From contig NZ_JBFONT020000002.1 of NCBI RefSeq assembly GCF_040779325.2, positions 806,001-870,000 of the forward strand: a stretch of DNA of 64,000 bases, read 5' to 3'. Below, piece after piece: positions 8,255-17,177 of the stretch. The notes beneath the pieces were generated by a model. The model ran no database searches. It saw only the letters and a program-made list of their open reading frames with translations, and was not told the DNA's origin. Both the position numbers and the translations under genes were made by a program. Position 1 is the first letter of the stretch. Each line of letters starts with the position of its first letter. Source of the DNA: Aestuariibius violaceus. Lineage in GTDB: Bacteria > Pseudomonadota > Alphaproteobacteria > Rhodobacterales > Rhodobacteraceae.

Positions 8255-8928
8255 CCCGCCCCGCGCACCGTCCGCAGCGGGTCAGATCCGCCATGCTGCA
8301 TCAGCGCTTTCCGCAAACGCCCCACATGGACGTCAACCGTCCGGGTATCGACATAGATGTCACGTCCCCAGACCCGGTCAAGCAGCAGATCCCGCGACCA
8401 GACACGACCGGGCTTTTCCATCAGCGTCGCCAGAAGGCGAAACTCGGTGGGCCCCAGCTTGATCTCAGACCCGTTACGACTGACGCGGTGGGTCTCGGAA
8501 TCCAGCAGGATGTCCTCGAAACTCAGCACTTGGCCAACGGTTGCCGGGCGGACGCGGCGAAGCTGTGTCCGGACGCGCGCCATCAGTTCGACGACCGAAT
8601 AGGGCTTCACGACGTAATCATCCGCGCCGGTTTCCAGCCCCCGCACCTTGTCAATCTCTTCCGACCGGGCCGACAGCATGATGATCGGGATCGACCGTGT
8701 CTCGGGCTTCTGCTTCATCCGGCGGCAAACCTCGATCCCCGACAGGTGCGGCAGCATCCAGTCCAGGACGATGACGTCAGGATGCTCTTCCTCGATCAGA
8801 AGCAAAGCCTCCTCGCCGTCCTCCGCCTTGCGGACGGCAAAGCCCTCGGCTTCGAGGTTGTAGGCCAGCACCTCCCGCTGTGCCGGCTCATCCTCGACGA
8901 CAAGAACCTGGGGCTGGGGGCCGGTCAT
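8239..8928 (-). CDS. phoB: Phosphate regulon response regulator PhoB
   Basis: The 229-aa protein has a receiver domain with the acidic pair ED at 12-13, the phosphoacceptor Asp at 56 in VIVLDWMLP, and the conserved Lys in VVKPYS. It is followed by a winged-helix DNA-binding domain (GPTEFRLLATLMEKPG, YVDTRTVDVHVGRLRKAL, RTVRGAGYAL). When phosphorylated by PhoR it binds Pho boxes. The ATG overlaps the phoU stop by 1 bp (TGATG), so it is the last gene of the pst operon. Confidence 0.96.
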   Translation of the reverse strand: MTGPQPQVLVVEDEPAQREVLAYNLEAEGFAVRKAEDGEEALLLIEEEHPDVIVLDWMLPHLSGIEVCRRMKQKPETRSIPIIMLSARSEEIDKVRGLETGADDYVVKPYSVVELMARVRTQLRRVRPATVGQVLSFEDILLDSETHRVSRNGSEIKLGPTEFRLLATLMEKPGRVWSRDLLLDRVWGRDIYVDTRTVDVHVGRLRKALMQHGGSDPLRTVRGAGYALG

Positions 8929-9653
8929 CAGACCCCTTCTTCCGTCACGAAGGGCGTGCGATCGCCCTTGGGACGGCCTTCCTCGGGATGCTCACCCGTG
9001 ACCAGATAGATCACCTGTTCGGCAATATTGGTGACGTGGTCGCCCATCCGCTCCACGTTCTTGGCGATGAAATGAAGGTGCATGCAGGCGGTGATGTTGC
9101 GCGGATCCTCCATCATGAAGGTCAGGAACTCCCGGAACAGAGCGTTATACATCTGGTCGACATCAAGATCGCGGCTGCGCACATCCTCGGCCAATTGCAC
9201 GTCGCGCCGGATGAAGGCGTCGAGGACGTCCTTCAGCATCTCCTGCACTTCCTTGGCCATGCGGCGCAGGCCGGCCTCCGACCCGTTCATGCGCGGCATC
9301 TCGGCCAGGACAGACGTCCGCTTGGCCATGTTCTTGGCGTAGTCGCCGACCCGCTCGAGGTTGGAGCTGATGCGCAGCACCGACAGGATGATGCGCAGAT
9401 CGGTGGCCACCGGCGCGCGGCGCGCGATGATTGTCGTGGCCACATCGTTGATCTGCTCTTCCAGCGTGTCGATTCGCTTGTCGGCCTCGCGCACCTGTTC
9501 CGCCAATTCCAGATCGCGGGTTTCAAGCGATTTGGCTCCGTCGAGGATCGCCACCTCGACCAGCCCGCCCATTTTCACGATCAGCGCCGTGACCTGTTCG
9601 AGGTCGCGGTCGAAGGCCGAGGCAATGTGCTGCCCTTCTGTGGTGTTTGTCAT
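8928..9653 (-). CDS. phoU: PhoU, negative modulator of the Pho regulon
   Basis: The 241-aa protein consists of two PhoU three-helix repeats. The conserved metal-cluster motifs are E-X3-D-like segments in each half (VREADKRIDTLEEQIND and VRSRDLDVDQMYN). PhoU links the PstSCAB transporter to the PhoR kinase and keeps the regulon off when phosphate is plentiful. It lies between pstB, 10 bp upstream, and phoB, with which it shares a TGATG junction. Confidence 0.96.
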   Translation of the reverse strand: MTNTTEGQHIASAFDRDLEQVTALIVKMGGLVEVAILDGAKSLETRDLELAEQVREADKRIDTLEEQINDVATTIIARRAPVATDLRIILSVLRISSNLERVGDYAKNMAKRTSVLAEMPRMNGSEAGLRRMAKEVQEMLKDVLDAFIRRDVQLAEDVRSRDLDVDQMYNALFREFLTFMMEDPRNITACMHLHFIAKNVERMGDHVTNIAEQVIYLVTGEHPEEGRPKGDRTPFVTEEGV

Positions 9654-9663
9654 GGCTAAACGC

Positions 9664-10464
9664 TCAGCCGATCTTACCGGAGATGTAGCTCTCGGTGCGG
9701 CTGTCCTTGGGATTGCTGAAGATAACGTCGGTGTCGTCGTATTCCACGAGATTGCCGAGGTGGAAGAAGGCCGTCTTCTGGCTGACCCGGGCCGCCTGCT
9801 GCATGGAGTGGGTGACGATCACGACAGAGTAGTTCTGGCGCAGATCATCGATCAGCTCCTCGACTTGTGCCGTCGCGATCGGGTCGAGCGCCGAACACGG
9901 CTCGTCCATCAGAAGCACCTCCGGCTCCGTGGCGACGGCGCGGGCAATGCAGAGGCGCTGCTGCTGACCGCCAGAAAGGCCGGTACCCGGCTCGTGCAGG
10001 CGATCCTTTGCCTCGTCCCAAAGGGCGCTGCGGCGCAGGGCCCGTTCCACGATGTCGTCCAGATCGGACTTGTTCTTGGCAAGCCCGTGGATCTTCGGCC
10101 CGTAGGCGACATTGTCGTAGATCGATTTGGGGAACGGGTTCGGTTTCTGGAATACCATCCCCACCTTGGCGCGAAGCTGCACGGGGTCGACGCGCCGGTC
10201 GTAGATATCCTCGTCATCGATCAGGATGTTGCCCTCGACCCGAGCAATGCTGATCGTGTCGTTCATGCGGTTGAAGCAGCGCAGGAATGTGGACTTCCCA
10301 CAGCCGGACGGACCGATGAAGGCAGTGACCGTCCGATCGAGAATGTCGACGCTCACATCTTTGATCGCGTGGTTGTTGCCGTAATAGACCTGAACGTCTT
10401 TGGCCTTGATCTTGATGTCGTGCATGGTGTCGGTCGCCTGCGCAGTCACGTGCATGTCTTCCAT
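9664..10464 (-). CDS. pstB: Phosphate ABC transporter ATPase PstB
   Basis: The 266-aa ABC ATPase has Walker A GPSGCGKST at 51-59, the Q-loop FQKPNPFPKSI with Gln 106, signature LSGGQQQR at 163-170 and Walker B LLMDEP at 184-189. A conserved His is in IVTHSMQQA. The sequence FQKPNPFPKSIYDNVAYGP is diagnostic of PstB. It powers high-affinity phosphate import with PstA and PstC. An ideal GGAGG precedes the ATG, and pstA ends 12 bp upstream. An in-frame ATG three codons in is a minor alternative. Confidence 0.97.
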   Translation of the reverse strand: MEDMHVTAQATDTMHDIKIKAKDVQVYYGNNHAIKDVSVDILDRTVTAFIGPSGCGKSTFLRCFNRMNDTISIARVEGNILIDDEDIYDRRVDPVQLRAKVGMVFQKPNPFPKSIYDNVAYGPKIHGLAKNKSDLDDIVERALRRSALWDEAKDRLHEPGTGLSGGQQQRLCIARAVATEPEVLLMDEPCSALDPIATAQVEELIDDLRQNYSVVIVTHSMQQAARVSQKTAFFHLGNLVEYDDTDVIFSNPKDSRTESYISGKIG

Positions 10465-10476
10465 TGGTCTGACCTC

Positions 10477-11835
10477 CTACCAGCGGCGTTCGAAGCGGCG
10501 GCGGAGGAAGATCGCCAGCGCATTCATCAGAAGAAGGAAAACAAGAAGGGTGATGATAGCGCCCGAGGCCCGTTCCACAAAGGCCGGATCGGCGCGCTGG
10601 GTAAAGTTATAGACCTGGACGGGAAGCGCGGTTGCCGGGTCCGTGAAGCCATCGAGACCGAGATCCGGATAATCCCGCACAAACGCAACCATCCCGATCA
10701 GCAGAAGCGGCGCAGTTTCGCCCAAAGCCTGGGCGAGGCCGATGATCGTGCCTGTCAGGATGCCCGGCGCTGCCAGCGGAAGAACATGGTGAAAGACCGT
10801 CTGCATCTTCGATGCGCCCACGCCAAGCGCCGCATCGCGGATCGAGGGTGGGACCGATTTCAGAGACGCCCGCGTCGCGATGATGATCGTCGGCAACGTC
10901 ATCAGCGTCAGGACCAGCCCGCCGACCAGCGGCGAGGATTGCGGCAGGCCCGCGAAGTTGATGAAGATCGCGAGGCCGAGGATCCCGTAGACGATGGAAG
11001 GGACGGCCGCGAGGTTCGAGATATTAACCTCGATCAGATCGGTGAACCAGTTCTTCGGTGCAAACTCTTCAAGATAGATCGACGCCGCGACGCCAATCGG
11101 AAGGGCGAGGACCAGCACCACGATCATCATATAGAGCGAGCCGATGATAGCCACGCCAAGGCCCGCGGCCTCCGGCCGGTTCTCGGACGCGTCCGGGGCC
11201 GTGATAAAGCCCCAGTTGAACTGCTTGGCGACGACCCCCTGTTCGACCAGCGCGTCAGTGAGGCGCAGTTGATCAGGCGTCACATTCGCATCACGCTCTG
11301 CGCTTTCCATGGTGACCCGCTGAGGCTTCAGGAAACCGCCCTTGAGATACCCGTCGATCCGGCCGTTCGCGAGGATGCGGAACTCTGCGCTGTCGCCAAT
11401 CCGGTCCGGGTTGTTTCGCACGAAGTCGAGGAACGTCGCTGGCGCCTCGCCCGAGATCATCGCGCCGATATCGCCATCCGACATGCCCTCCGGACGGACG
11501 CCAAGCTCATCGACCCGCGCAATGAACGCCTGTTCGAGCAGCGGTTTGATCGTGAAGGTCGTCACACGGTCAAGCTGCCCGTCTCCATCGCTGTCCAGCG
11601 TTTCGACCGGCAACGGCACGTCGATGGTGATGAAGGTCTGCTGGAAGGACGATAGGCCGTTGATCAGGATCGACGCAACGAGCGCCAGCAGTGCAGCAAC
11701 GGCAATTCCGATGGCCGTCAGGCCGTAGATCTGGAACCGTCGCTCAGCCCGGTTACGGCGGCGGGTGCGCTGATCCTCACTAAGGAGGGATCCGGAAACG
11801 TCGGACGACGCCGGTGTCGCGGTCGCATCGGTCAT
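10477..11835 (-). CDS. pstA: Phosphate ABC transporter permease PstA
   Basis: This 452-aa permease is longer than the roughly 300-aa enterobacterial PstA. An N-terminal TM segment (about 40-62) is followed by a periplasmic insert of about 170 residues containing TIDVPLPVETLDSDGDGQL. The ABC permease core runs from about 225 to 440 with LPIGVAASIYLEEFAPKNW and the EAA-type loop SLRDAALGVGASKMQTV-like segment. The large insert is common in alphaproteobacterial PstA. The ATG overlaps the pstC stop by 4 bp. Confidence 0.94.
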   Translation of the reverse strand: MTDATATPASSDVSGSLLSEDQRTRRRNRAERRFQIYGLTAIGIAVAALLALVASILINGLSSFQQTFITIDVPLPVETLDSDGDGQLDRVTTFTIKPLLEQAFIARVDELGVRPEGMSDGDIGAMISGEAPATFLDFVRNNPDRIGDSAEFRILANGRIDGYLKGGFLKPQRVTMESAERDANVTPDQLRLTDALVEQGVVAKQFNWGFITAPDASENRPEAAGLGVAIIGSLYMMIVVLVLALPIGVAASIYLEEFAPKNWFTDLIEVNISNLAAVPSIVYGILGLAIFINFAGLPQSSPLVGGLVLTLMTLPTIIIATRASLKSVPPSIRDAALGVGASKMQTVFHHVLPLAAPGILTGTIIGLAQALGETAPLLLIGMVAFVRDYPDLGLDGFTDPATALPVQVYNFTQRADPAFVERASGAIITLLVFLLLMNALAIFLRRRFERRW

Positions 11836-13334
11836 TCGTACTGCTCCCGGTATCTGCGCACAATGTAGAGCGCGAAGACGTTCAGCCCCAGCGTCATGAC
11901 GAAGAGCGTCAGGCCAAGCGCGAACGCCACAAGCGTCTCAGGCGAGTTGAAATCGGTGTCGCCAGTGAGCTGACTAACGATCTTGACCGTGACGGTTGTC
12001 ATCGCCTCGAAGGGGTTTAGGAATTCCCCCGGCTCGGCGCCGAACTGCGCCGCGGCAGCCCCTGCGCCGAGGACCACGATCATCGTCTCGCCGATGGCCC
12101 GCGAGGCCGCCAGCAGGACCGCGCCGACGATGCCCGGAAGGGCCGCCGGGATGATGACCTGGCGGATGGTCTCGGAATGGGTCGCGCCGAGACCCAGCGA
12201 GCCATCCCGCATGGCCTGCGGCACGGCGTTGATGATGTCATCAGAGAGCGACGAGACGAACGGGATCAGCATGATCCCCATCACCAGCCCTGCCGTCATG
12301 ACAGAGGAGGAGGAAGGTCCGAAATTGGGCCACCAGCCCGTAGCATCCTGAACTGTCAGAATTGCATCCCGGATCAAAGGCCCGACCGTGACGAGCGCGA
12401 AGAGCCCGTAGACGATGGTCGGAATCCCCGCGAGGATCTCGATCGCAGGCTTGGCCACCGACCGCAGTCGCGGGCCGGCATATTCCGAAAGATAGACCGC
12501 CGCGAAAAGCCCCACGGGCACGGCAACCAGAAGCGCGATCAGCGAGATGTAGAGCGTCCCCCAAAGGAGCGGCAGGACCCCAAGGTCTGAATTACCTCGG
12601 AAATTGGGTGCCCAACTGCCCGAGAGGAAGAAATCCTGCCACGGATAATCCCGGAAGAAATTCATCGTCTCGAAGAGAAGCGACAGAACGATCCCGATCG
12701 TGGTTAAAATCGCGATCGTTGAGGCAAGGATCAGAAGGATGCGAACGGTCGCCTCCACCGTATTTCGTGCCCGGAAATCCTTCTGAGACTGGGCATAAGA
12801 CAGCGCCGCCCCACCAAGAGCCAGCGCGAGAACCAGCACCGTCATGACGGTGTCGTAGCGACTGCTCAGCGCGCGATACCGTTGGGCGGCGTTCAGGGTC
12901 GGACGATCGACGTTCGAGCCGAGCGCCACGCCCACCTCTGCCAACCTGTCGCGGACATTGGTGAACTCGCTGCGGATGTCCCGCGCCTCCGCCTCGGTCA
13001 TCGCGCCCCGTTCGACCGCGACGTCCAGACCGTCGGCCACGCGGCGGACATCGCTCATCACCAGACTGCGGGTCGACCCGTCGCGGATCGCGTCGTCAGG
13101 CAGCGTGTTTGAAACCGCGCCGTTGATCAGGATCGGCTGAAGGATCAGCCAGAGGATCATCAGAAGAAGCGCCGGGACGGTCGCCAGGATGAAGGCGTTC
13201 GAGCCGTAATAGAACGGAAGGGAATGCAGGTTGCGCGCATCTCCCCCGGCCGAGGCCAGGGAGCGTCCGCGCGCAAGGAAGAACCCGACGACGCCCAAGG
13301 CAAGGACGATCAGAACGAGATAGAGCACAGGCAT
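11832..13334 (-). CDS. pstC: Phosphate ABC transporter permease PstC
   Basis: The 500-aa protein has an extended N-terminal part with two TM segments around a charged periplasmic region (about 85-160), then a PstC permease domain. Motifs include GVLPLLWGTLYISLIALLVAVPVG, YLSEYAGPRLRSVAKPAIE and the EAA loop DGSLGLGATHSETIRQV. With PstA it forms the phosphate channel. The long N-terminal region matches the alphaproteobacterial type. It follows pstS across a 78-bp gap holding a strong hairpin. Confidence 0.94.
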   Translation of the reverse strand: MPVLYLVLIVLALGVVGFFLARGRSLASAGGDARNLHSLPFYYGSNAFILATVPALLLMILWLILQPILINGAVSNTLPDDAIRDGSTRSLVMSDVRRVADGLDVAVERGAMTEAEARDIRSEFTNVRDRLAEVGVALGSNVDRPTLNAAQRYRALSSRYDTVMTVLVLALALGGAALSYAQSQKDFRARNTVEATVRILLILASTIAILTTIGIVLSLLFETMNFFRDYPWQDFFLSGSWAPNFRGNSDLGVLPLLWGTLYISLIALLVAVPVGLFAAVYLSEYAGPRLRSVAKPAIEILAGIPTIVYGLFALVTVGPLIRDAILTVQDATGWWPNFGPSSSSVMTAGLVMGIMLIPFVSSLSDDIINAVPQAMRDGSLGLGATHSETIRQVIIPAALPGIVGAVLLAASRAIGETMIVVLGAGAAAAQFGAEPGEFLNPFEAMTTVTVKIVSQLTGDTDFNSPETLVAFALGLTLFVMTLGLNVFALYIVRRYREQYE

Positions 13335-13373
13335 TCAGGCGCCTCGCGGATCGGAAGGACGTCAGGGAGGGAC

Positions 13374-13404
13374 GGTCCGGCGCGCGCCTCTGCCGCGCCG
13401 GACC
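13374..13404 (-). terminator. Intercistronic hairpin between pstS and pstC
   Basis: An 11-bp perfect inverted repeat (13374-13384 with 13394-13404, 9-nt loop) lies just after the pstS stop. No T tract follows it in the direction of transcription. It is better read as an RNA-stabilising or partial-termination element that keeps pstS mRNA above pstCAB, a common arrangement for binding-protein operons. Confidence 0.6.
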
Positions 13405-13412
13405 GGAAGCGA

Positions 13413-14456
13413 TTACATCGCTTCGGACATGGTCACTTCGTTCTCGACCCGGTCCTGCGTCTCAGCAAGTTCGGGATCGGAGACGAGGCCGTACTGGGCC
13501 AGCGGACCGTTCGGGCCGGCGATCTCATTGGAGACGAAGAAGGATGCGAAGTCCTTCAGGCCCGGGATCACGCCGATATGCGCCTTCTTGATGTAGAAGT
13601 AGAGCGGGCGGGAGACCGGGTATTCGCCAGACGCGATCGTCTCGGTCGAGGGCGACACGCCGCCCATGGTGGCGACTTTCAGGGTGTCGGTGTTGTTCTC
13701 GTAGAATGCGAGGCCGAACACGCCGACACCGTTCGGGTTGCTGTCGATCCGGGCAAGCGTTTCGGTGTAGTCACCGTCGATATCGATCGAAGAGCCGTCG
13801 GTGCGGATCGCCATGCAGGCATCCTCGGCGGCATCTTCGTCCATGCCCATATCCATCATGGCCTGCATGGCGCCGGTGTCTTCACAGCCCTGAAGAACGA
13901 CTTTCTCTTCAAAGACTTCGCGGGTGCCGTGCTTGGTGCCCGGAATAAAAGCCAGGATTTCAACATCCGGCAGGGAGCTGTCGACGTCTGACCAGGCGCT
14001 GTTCGGGTTGTCGACCATCTCGCCATCGACCGGGATTTGGGCCGCCATGGCCTGATACCACTGGGCCGGCTCGAACTCGGTGAATTCAGGGCCGTCGATC
14101 TGGCTGGCGAAGACGATGCCGTCATAGCCGATGCGCACTTCGATGATATCGGTCACGCCGGCTTCGGCGCAGGCCTGGATCTCGCTCTCGCGGATCGCGC
14201 GGGAGGCGTTCGCGATGTCGATCGTGTTCTCGCCGACACCCTCGCAGAAGCGCTTGAGGCCAGCCGAGGAGCCGCCCGATTCGACGACCGGCGTCGGGAA
14301 GTCGAAGTTCTCGCCGAAGGCTTCGGCGACGATCGAGGCATAGGGCAGAACCGTCGAGGACCCGGCGACCTGAACATTCTCGCGCGATTGGGCGAAAGCC
14401 GTCGTTGCACATGCTGCGATGGCCAGGGACGAAACGGTCAGTTTCGTGAAGGACAT
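13413..14456 (-). CDS. pstS: Periplasmic phosphate-binding protein PstS
   Basis: The 347-aa protein starts with a Sec signal peptide (MSFTKLTVSSLAIAACATTA) with likely cleavage after AFA near residue 22. The mature protein has VQVAGSSTVLPYASIVAE, the phosphate-binding loop of the family, ESGGSSAGLKRFCEG and the later FIPGTKHGTREVFEEK. It delivers phosphate to PstCA. It is the first gene after the Pho box and probably the most strongly induced gene of the operon. Confidence 0.97.
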   Translation of the reverse strand: MSFTKLTVSSLAIAACATTAFAQSRENVQVAGSSTVLPYASIVAEAFGENFDFPTPVVESGGSSAGLKRFCEGVGENTIDIANASRAIRESEIQACAEAGVTDIIEVRIGYDGIVFASQIDGPEFTEFEPAQWYQAMAAQIPVDGEMVDNPNSAWSDVDSSLPDVEILAFIPGTKHGTREVFEEKVVLQGCEDTGAMQAMMDMGMDEDAAEDACMAIRTDGSSIDIDGDYTETLARIDSNPNGVGVFGLAFYENNTDTLKVATMGGVSPSTETIASGEYPVSRPLYFYIKKAHIGVIPGLKDFASFFVSNEIAGPNGPLAQYGLVSDPELAETQDRVENEVTMSEAM

Positions 14457-14532
14457 GTATCACTCCTGTCTGTCAGAACACGGCCGCGAGCAGGCAACCG
14501 TCTGGCGTCCGAATAGGGGCGCTCGGCTGCGC

Positions 14533-14565
14533 TTTTGTGACACTTATGTAAACCTTTTATGACAG
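14533..14565 (-). promoter_or_regulatory. Pho box, three 11-bp PhoB repeats
   Basis: Read on the minus strand this is CTGTCATAAAA, GGTTTACATAA and GTGTCACAAAA in tandem, three units of exactly 11 bp. Units 1 and 3 carry the (C/G)TGTCA core of the PhoB site. It lies 77 bp upstream of the pstS ATG and just after the phoR stop, so it drives pstSCAB-phoU-phoB and leaves phoR outside the induced unit. Confidence 0.9.
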
Positions 14566-14582
14566 CCAGCGATGACGTACCG

Positions 14583-15635
14583 TCAGAAGGTCAGCGGCAG
14601 GATGACGGAAAAGCGGCTGCCCTCGCCCTTTTCGCTCGAGATGCGCAGGCGCCCACGATGGCGATTGACGATGTGCTTGACGATCGCGAGGCCCAGCCCG
14701 GTCCCGCCCATCTCGCGCGACCGGTGGCTGTCGACACGATAGAAGCGCTCGGTCAGGCGGGCGATGTGGAAATGGTCGATCCCCTCGCCATCATCAATGA
14801 CATCGACGCGCGCGCCCGGACCCCGCAACGAAGGATCGCGGTCCGAAGTCGTCAGCCGGACCGTGACGCAACCGCCGTCTTTGCCGTATTTGAGGCCGTT
14901 CTCGATCAGATTCACAAAGACCTGCCGCAATTGGTCCGCATCACCTGGTAAAAGCACCGGATCCTCAGGCAATTGAAGGTCAATCGTGCTGCCGACCTCC
15001 TCGCTGAACGGCTCCAACGCGCTGGCGGACCCCTCGATGATCGCCCGCAGATCCACCCGTTCGGTCGGGCGCACCCGTTCGTCCTGCTCGACCCGTGAGA
15101 GCGAAAGAAGATCCTGAACAAGCCGCGACATCCTCTCCGCCTCACGTCGCATGATGCCAAGGAACCGCGCCTGCGCCTCCGGATCGTTGCGGGCCGCGCC
15201 GGCCAGCGTTTCTATGAAACCGAGCAGCGCTGTCAGCGGCGTTCTCAACTCATGGCTTACATTCGCTACGAAGTCCCGACGCATCTGCCCGGCCTCTTCC
15301 TTGGCCGAGATATCCTCGAAGGTCAGAAACGTAACCGTTCCCTCCTCCAGGTCTACAGGCGCAACGGCGACGGACCACGTCGTTTCCCGTCCTGCCTCAC
15401 TCGACAGGTAGCGGGCGGTGCGTTTTGATCGAGTTGTAATGGACTGCTCGATCGCGTCCAGCAGGCCAGGCTGGCGCAGGGCGGTGATATAATGCCGCCC
15501 GATCTCGGCCGATCCCAGCAAGGTGCGTGCGGGGCCGTTCAGCGTGACGATGCTCTCCGACGCGCCGATCACCACAATCGGGAGTGGAATTGCATCACAC
15601 GCATTCTGCCAATCAGGCGTTGAGTTACGGTTCAA
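14583..15635 (-). CDS. phoR: Phosphate regulon sensor kinase PhoR
   Basis: The 350-aa protein has an N-terminal PAS-like domain (about 12-110), then a HisKA domain with FVANVSHELRTPL (His 128), and an ATPase domain with the N-box LIENGLKYGK, G1 DDGEGID and G2 GGTGLGLAIVKHI. I see no clear transmembrane helix before the PAS domain, unlike E. coli PhoR, so it may be cytoplasmic or held by PhoU/PstB. It is upstream of pstS on the same strand but separated from it by the Pho box. Confidence 0.93.
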   Translation of the reverse strand: MNRNSTPDWQNACDAIPLPIVVIGASESIVTLNGPARTLLGSAEIGRHYITALRQPGLLDAIEQSITTRSKRTARYLSSEAGRETTWSVAVAPVDLEEGTVTFLTFEDISAKEEAGQMRRDFVANVSHELRTPLTALLGFIETLAGAARNDPEAQARFLGIMRREAERMSRLVQDLLSLSRVEQDERVRPTERVDLRAIIEGSASALEPFSEEVGSTIDLQLPEDPVLLPGDADQLRQVFVNLIENGLKYGKDGGCVTVRLTTSDRDPSLRGPGARVDVIDDGEGIDHFHIARLTERFYRVDSHRSREMGGTGLGLAIVKHIVNRHRGRLRISSEKGEGSRFSVILPLTF

Positions 15636-15786
15636 AATCGTTGTTTGCCCTGCAATTGTGACACATTGTAAGTCTATGAGACGTCAGCTATCGCGATCGT
15701 TAACGCATGGCTTCGGCTAGTCTTACGCCATAGCTCGGCAGCGCGCCGCAAGCGGGATAATTGAATGAGCTACGAAAGCAAGAGAC

Positions 15787-16161
15787 GTGTCTGACAGGCC
15801 GGAAGGAGTGGACGAGCCAGTCATGCTTGTCGTTGGCGACCTTAAGGGCTGGCTCAAGGCCGGCCGTTCGCTCCCGGCCGGACCCGGTCTCCATTTCGTG
15901 GGATTTGACGACCTTGATGCCCGCCGTCTTGCCGAAGTTGCGCCGGACATTGTTCTTTCCGCCCTCCTCGCGCCGGATTTCGACGTGATCGACCTGGCGT
16001 TGCGGTTGGACGAACTTGATTTCACCGGACGCTACCGGGCGATCAGCGACGACATCCCCTCCCCCGGCGTCGTGGTGGCGGAGGTCCGGCAACACGCCCC
16101 GGGGGTCGATTTCGACGTCCTTCTGATCGGCACGATCGGGGCGACCGTGGATATCCACTAA
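15787..16161 (+). CDS. Small protein of unknown function
   Basis: The 124-aa acidic protein (VMLVVGDLKGWLKAGRSLP, ARRLAEVAPDIVLSALL, FDVLLIGTIGATVDIH) alternates strands and helices like a receiver or Rossmann-type fold but lacks recognisable catalytic residues. I recall similar short proteins in Rhodobacterales without assigned function. A GTG at 15787 or an ATG at 15823 could start it. It is divergent from phoR, and its 3' end overlaps the convergent LysR gene by 4 bp. Confidence 0.65.
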   Translation: MSDRPEGVDEPVMLVVGDLKGWLKAGRSLPAGPGLHFVGFDDLDARRLAEVAPDIVLSALLAPDFDVIDLALRLDELDFTGRYRAISDDIPSPGVVVAEVRQHAPGVDFDVLLIGTIGATVDIH

Positions 16162-17057
16162 GGCCTCGTTCCAACCAGCCTGCCTGCAATTCCGACCAGA
16201 ATGTCCTCGAACGCTTCGGACATCGGGTGCGGAACGCCGCTGGGCGAGCGGAAGATGCCATAAGAAATCTCGGGCCCGTCGCCCCAGGACAGCAGGCACA
16301 CGCGGCCGCCCAATTCCGGGTCCAGCGCCATCGCGTCAGCAAAGGTAAACCCAAGCCCTTCGGCGACCAGCCGGTACGCCGACGCACCGGTCGACACTTC
16401 ATGGCGCTGGCGCAGAGTTATGCCTTGCTGGTGCAAGGTCGCCTCCACCCGGCGGCGCACCACGGTCGACCGGTCAAGGGCGATATAGTCCCGCGTCTCC
16501 AGATCACGCGTGTCTATCCGGGCCTGCGCCGCGAGCGGATCATCGGCTGGCAACAGGACCCCCAGCCGCACAGACGCGATTTTGCGCACATCGACATCAG
16601 GCGATGGCGCCGGAAGCGCCGAGACACAGATATCAAAGTGGTCCTGCAGCACCCTGCGCCCCAGATCCCGACGTGGCTGCACCTCCAGCTTGACGGGAAC
16701 CGCCGGATGATCCCGCGAAAAGGCGGCAATGGCGGCCAAGACCAGCCCGTTGACGAGCCTCTGGTGGCAGATGATCCGCAAAGCTGGCGGCGCGTCCTCG
16801 CGAAGCTGCTCGAAAAAATCCGGCAGGGAATCGACCTGCGACAGCAGCCGGATCGCCTCGGGCAGGAACGCTTCGGCCTCGACAGTAGGCGTTAACGTCC
16901 GGCGGCTGCGCAAGAACAGCGCAACGCCGAACTCCTCCTCCAGCAAATGCAGCATTCGGCTTGCGGCAGACTGACTGGTATTCAACGCTTCCGCCGCCCG
17001 CGCCAGCGTGCCCAACTCCATGACCGAGACGAATATCCGAAGAGACCGAAGGTTCAT
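16158..17057 (-). CDS. LysR-family transcriptional regulator, divergent from tct genes
   Basis: From ATG 17057 the 299-aa product begins MNLRSLRIFVSVMELGTLARAAEALNTSQSAASRMLH in two adjacent stretches, a standard LysR winged helix. It is followed by an effector-binding domain (ADDPLAAQARIDTRDLETRDYI). An upstream in-frame extension to 17177 would cover the whole divergent promoter and is rejected. The gene is divergent from tctC with 120 bp between starts, so it likely controls the transporter and CoA-transferase genes in response to their substrate. Confidence 0.92.
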   Translation of the reverse strand: MNLRSLRIFVSVMELGTLARAAEALNTSQSAASRMLHLLEEEFGVALFLRSRRTLTPTVEAEAFLPEAIRLLSQVDSLPDFFEQLREDAPPALRIICHQRLVNGLVLAAIAAFSRDHPAVPVKLEVQPRRDLGRRVLQDHFDICVSALPAPSPDVDVRKIASVRLGVLLPADDPLAAQARIDTRDLETRDYIALDRSTVVRRRVEATLHQQGITLRQRHEVSTGASAYRLVAEGLGFTFADAMALDPELGGRVCLLSWGDGPEISYGIFRSPSGVPHPMSEAFEDILVGIAGRLVGTRP

Positions 17058-17177
17058 ATCTTCGACTTTCTGAAAGTGATATGCCAATAATTCTATTTTT
17101 TCGCATTGATGCAAGGCGCTAAGGTTCGCGAACAATAACGCACGCAAGCAACCTCGGCGTGCATCACGGGAGGTCAC

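Noticed and set aside
9361..11655. A 764-codon open frame opposite phoU, pstB and pstA
   Set aside because: It is antisense to three certain genes, has Arg/His-rich composition and no domain. High GC content keeps such shadow frames open.
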